Shown: piece after piece, positions 4,954 through 5,179 of the stretch
How positions within the stretch are numbered: position 1 is the stretch's first letter
Layout: each line of letters begins with the position of its first letter
Origin: Synergistaceae bacterium
GTDB lineage: Bacteria; Synergistota; Synergistia; Synergistales; Synergistaceae
Reading direction: 5' to 3'
Length of the DNA: 5,179 nucleotides
NCBI GenBank assembly: GCA_012513245.1
Contig: JAAZCN010000339.1
Span: 1 to 5,179 of the forward strand
Position numbers and translations under genes: made by a program
Notes under the pieces: model-generated
What the model was told of the DNA's origin: nothing
Database searches by the model: none
What the model saw: only the letters and a program-made list of their open reading frames with translations

Positions 4954-5179
4954 GGTAAGTTTTAGGGTCCTAATAATTGACTCAACTTTCCCACCTATTG
5001 TTACTAGTGGATTTAAAACTTCTGTTTCTCGTTTTCCCTGTACATCTATTTTGACACAGACACAGAGGGGGAGTCGGTTGGGGAGTCAGTTGCAAATCGA
5101 TTGCAAATCAATTGTTAAACCTCAAAAACGACCCTCTTTGCCATCCCCAACAGGACAATTGTGAAACTGCGACCAATAC
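4954..5179. other. Region after the HdeD-like gene without a convincing gene
   Basis: No ORF with recognisable protein character and a ribosome site is visible on either strand. Apart from the tandem repeats, CAATTGTTAAAC (5109-5120) recurs as CAATTGTGAAAC (5156-5167). On the minus strand a frame is open from about 5088 to a stop at 4929-4927, and its middle reads fairly protein-like (GKRETEVLNPLVTIGGKVES), but it has no start codon and its end overlaps the hdeD-like coding region. It may be a remnant of a mobile element or simply chance. No tRNA, rRNA or clear terminator was seen. Confidence 0.4.
5068..5111. repeat. Two adjacent short tandem repeats
   Basis: GGGGAGTCGGTT is followed at once by GGGGAGTCAGTT (5068-5091, period 12, one mismatch). 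Overlapping its end, TTGCAAATCGA is followed by TTGCAAATCAA (5090-5111, period 11, one mismatch). Both pairs differ by the same kind of G-to-A change at a comparable position. No gene encloses them convincingly. They could be protein-binding iterons, a decayed coding repeat or replication slippage products. Confidence 0.5.

Noticed and set aside
490..4978. Shared 11-mer TCCTAATAATT at 490-500 and 4968-4978, suggesting a dispersed repeat
   Set aside because: A match of this length is expected by chance in about 5 kb, and the flanks do not align.
5068..5167. Possible CRISPR array from the repeats near the right edge
   Set aside because: The repeats are 11-12 bases and directly adjacent, with no regular spacers or repeat length of 24-40 bases.

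Overview
The window looks like chromosomal DNA of an anaerobic, amino-acid-fermenting bacterium. A ferredoxin-dependent 2-oxoacid oxidoreductase subunit (IorA) and a phosphate butyryltransferase/butyrate kinase pair lie within 3 kb of each other. Codon use is mixed, with no strong AT or GC bias, and the Shine-Dalgarno sites are strong. A member of the Synergistota or an amino-acid-fermenting clostridial relative fits best. This is inferred from gene content and protein style, not from a marker gene.

Layout. Positions 1-438 (minus) hold the N-terminal 146 residues of indolepyruvate:ferredoxin oxidoreductase alpha subunit; the gene runs off the left edge. Positions 439-634 form a structured leader. 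It has a good sigma-70-type promoter just after the stop of the preceding gene and, about 20 bases before the iorA start codon, an intrinsic-terminator hairpin with a U-run. This arrangement suggests transcription attenuation. Positions 635-2041 (minus) encode a complete MATE-family efflux transporter. Positions 2042-2128 are a short divergent promoter region with two copies of a palindromic TATTATAAT element. Positions 2129-3043 and 3046-4128 (plus) are a tightly coupled ptb-buk operon. Positions 4129-4389 are a 261-base gap with a long imperfect hairpin and a possible 12-codon leader peptide that has a very good ribosome binding site. Positions 4390-4953 (plus) encode a six-helix HdeD/DUF308-type membrane protein. 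Positions 4954-5179 contain no convincing gene but carry short tandem repeats.

How the genes may work together. IorA, with an IorB not visible here, converts arylpyruvates to aryl-acetyl-CoA and reduces ferredoxin. Ptb and Buk convert an acyl-CoA to the free acid through an acyl-phosphate and make ATP. Together they could form a route from amino-acid-derived 2-oxo acids to organic acids with substrate-level phosphorylation, but the actual substrates cannot be read from sequence. The MATE and HdeD-like proteins are membrane proteins whose cargo or role is unknown; a link to acid end products is only a suggestion.

I found no clearly novel enzymatic system. The best candidates for undescribed biology are regulatory: the iorA leader with its mutually exclusive hairpins, and the mini-ORF plus hairpin in front of the HdeD-like gene.
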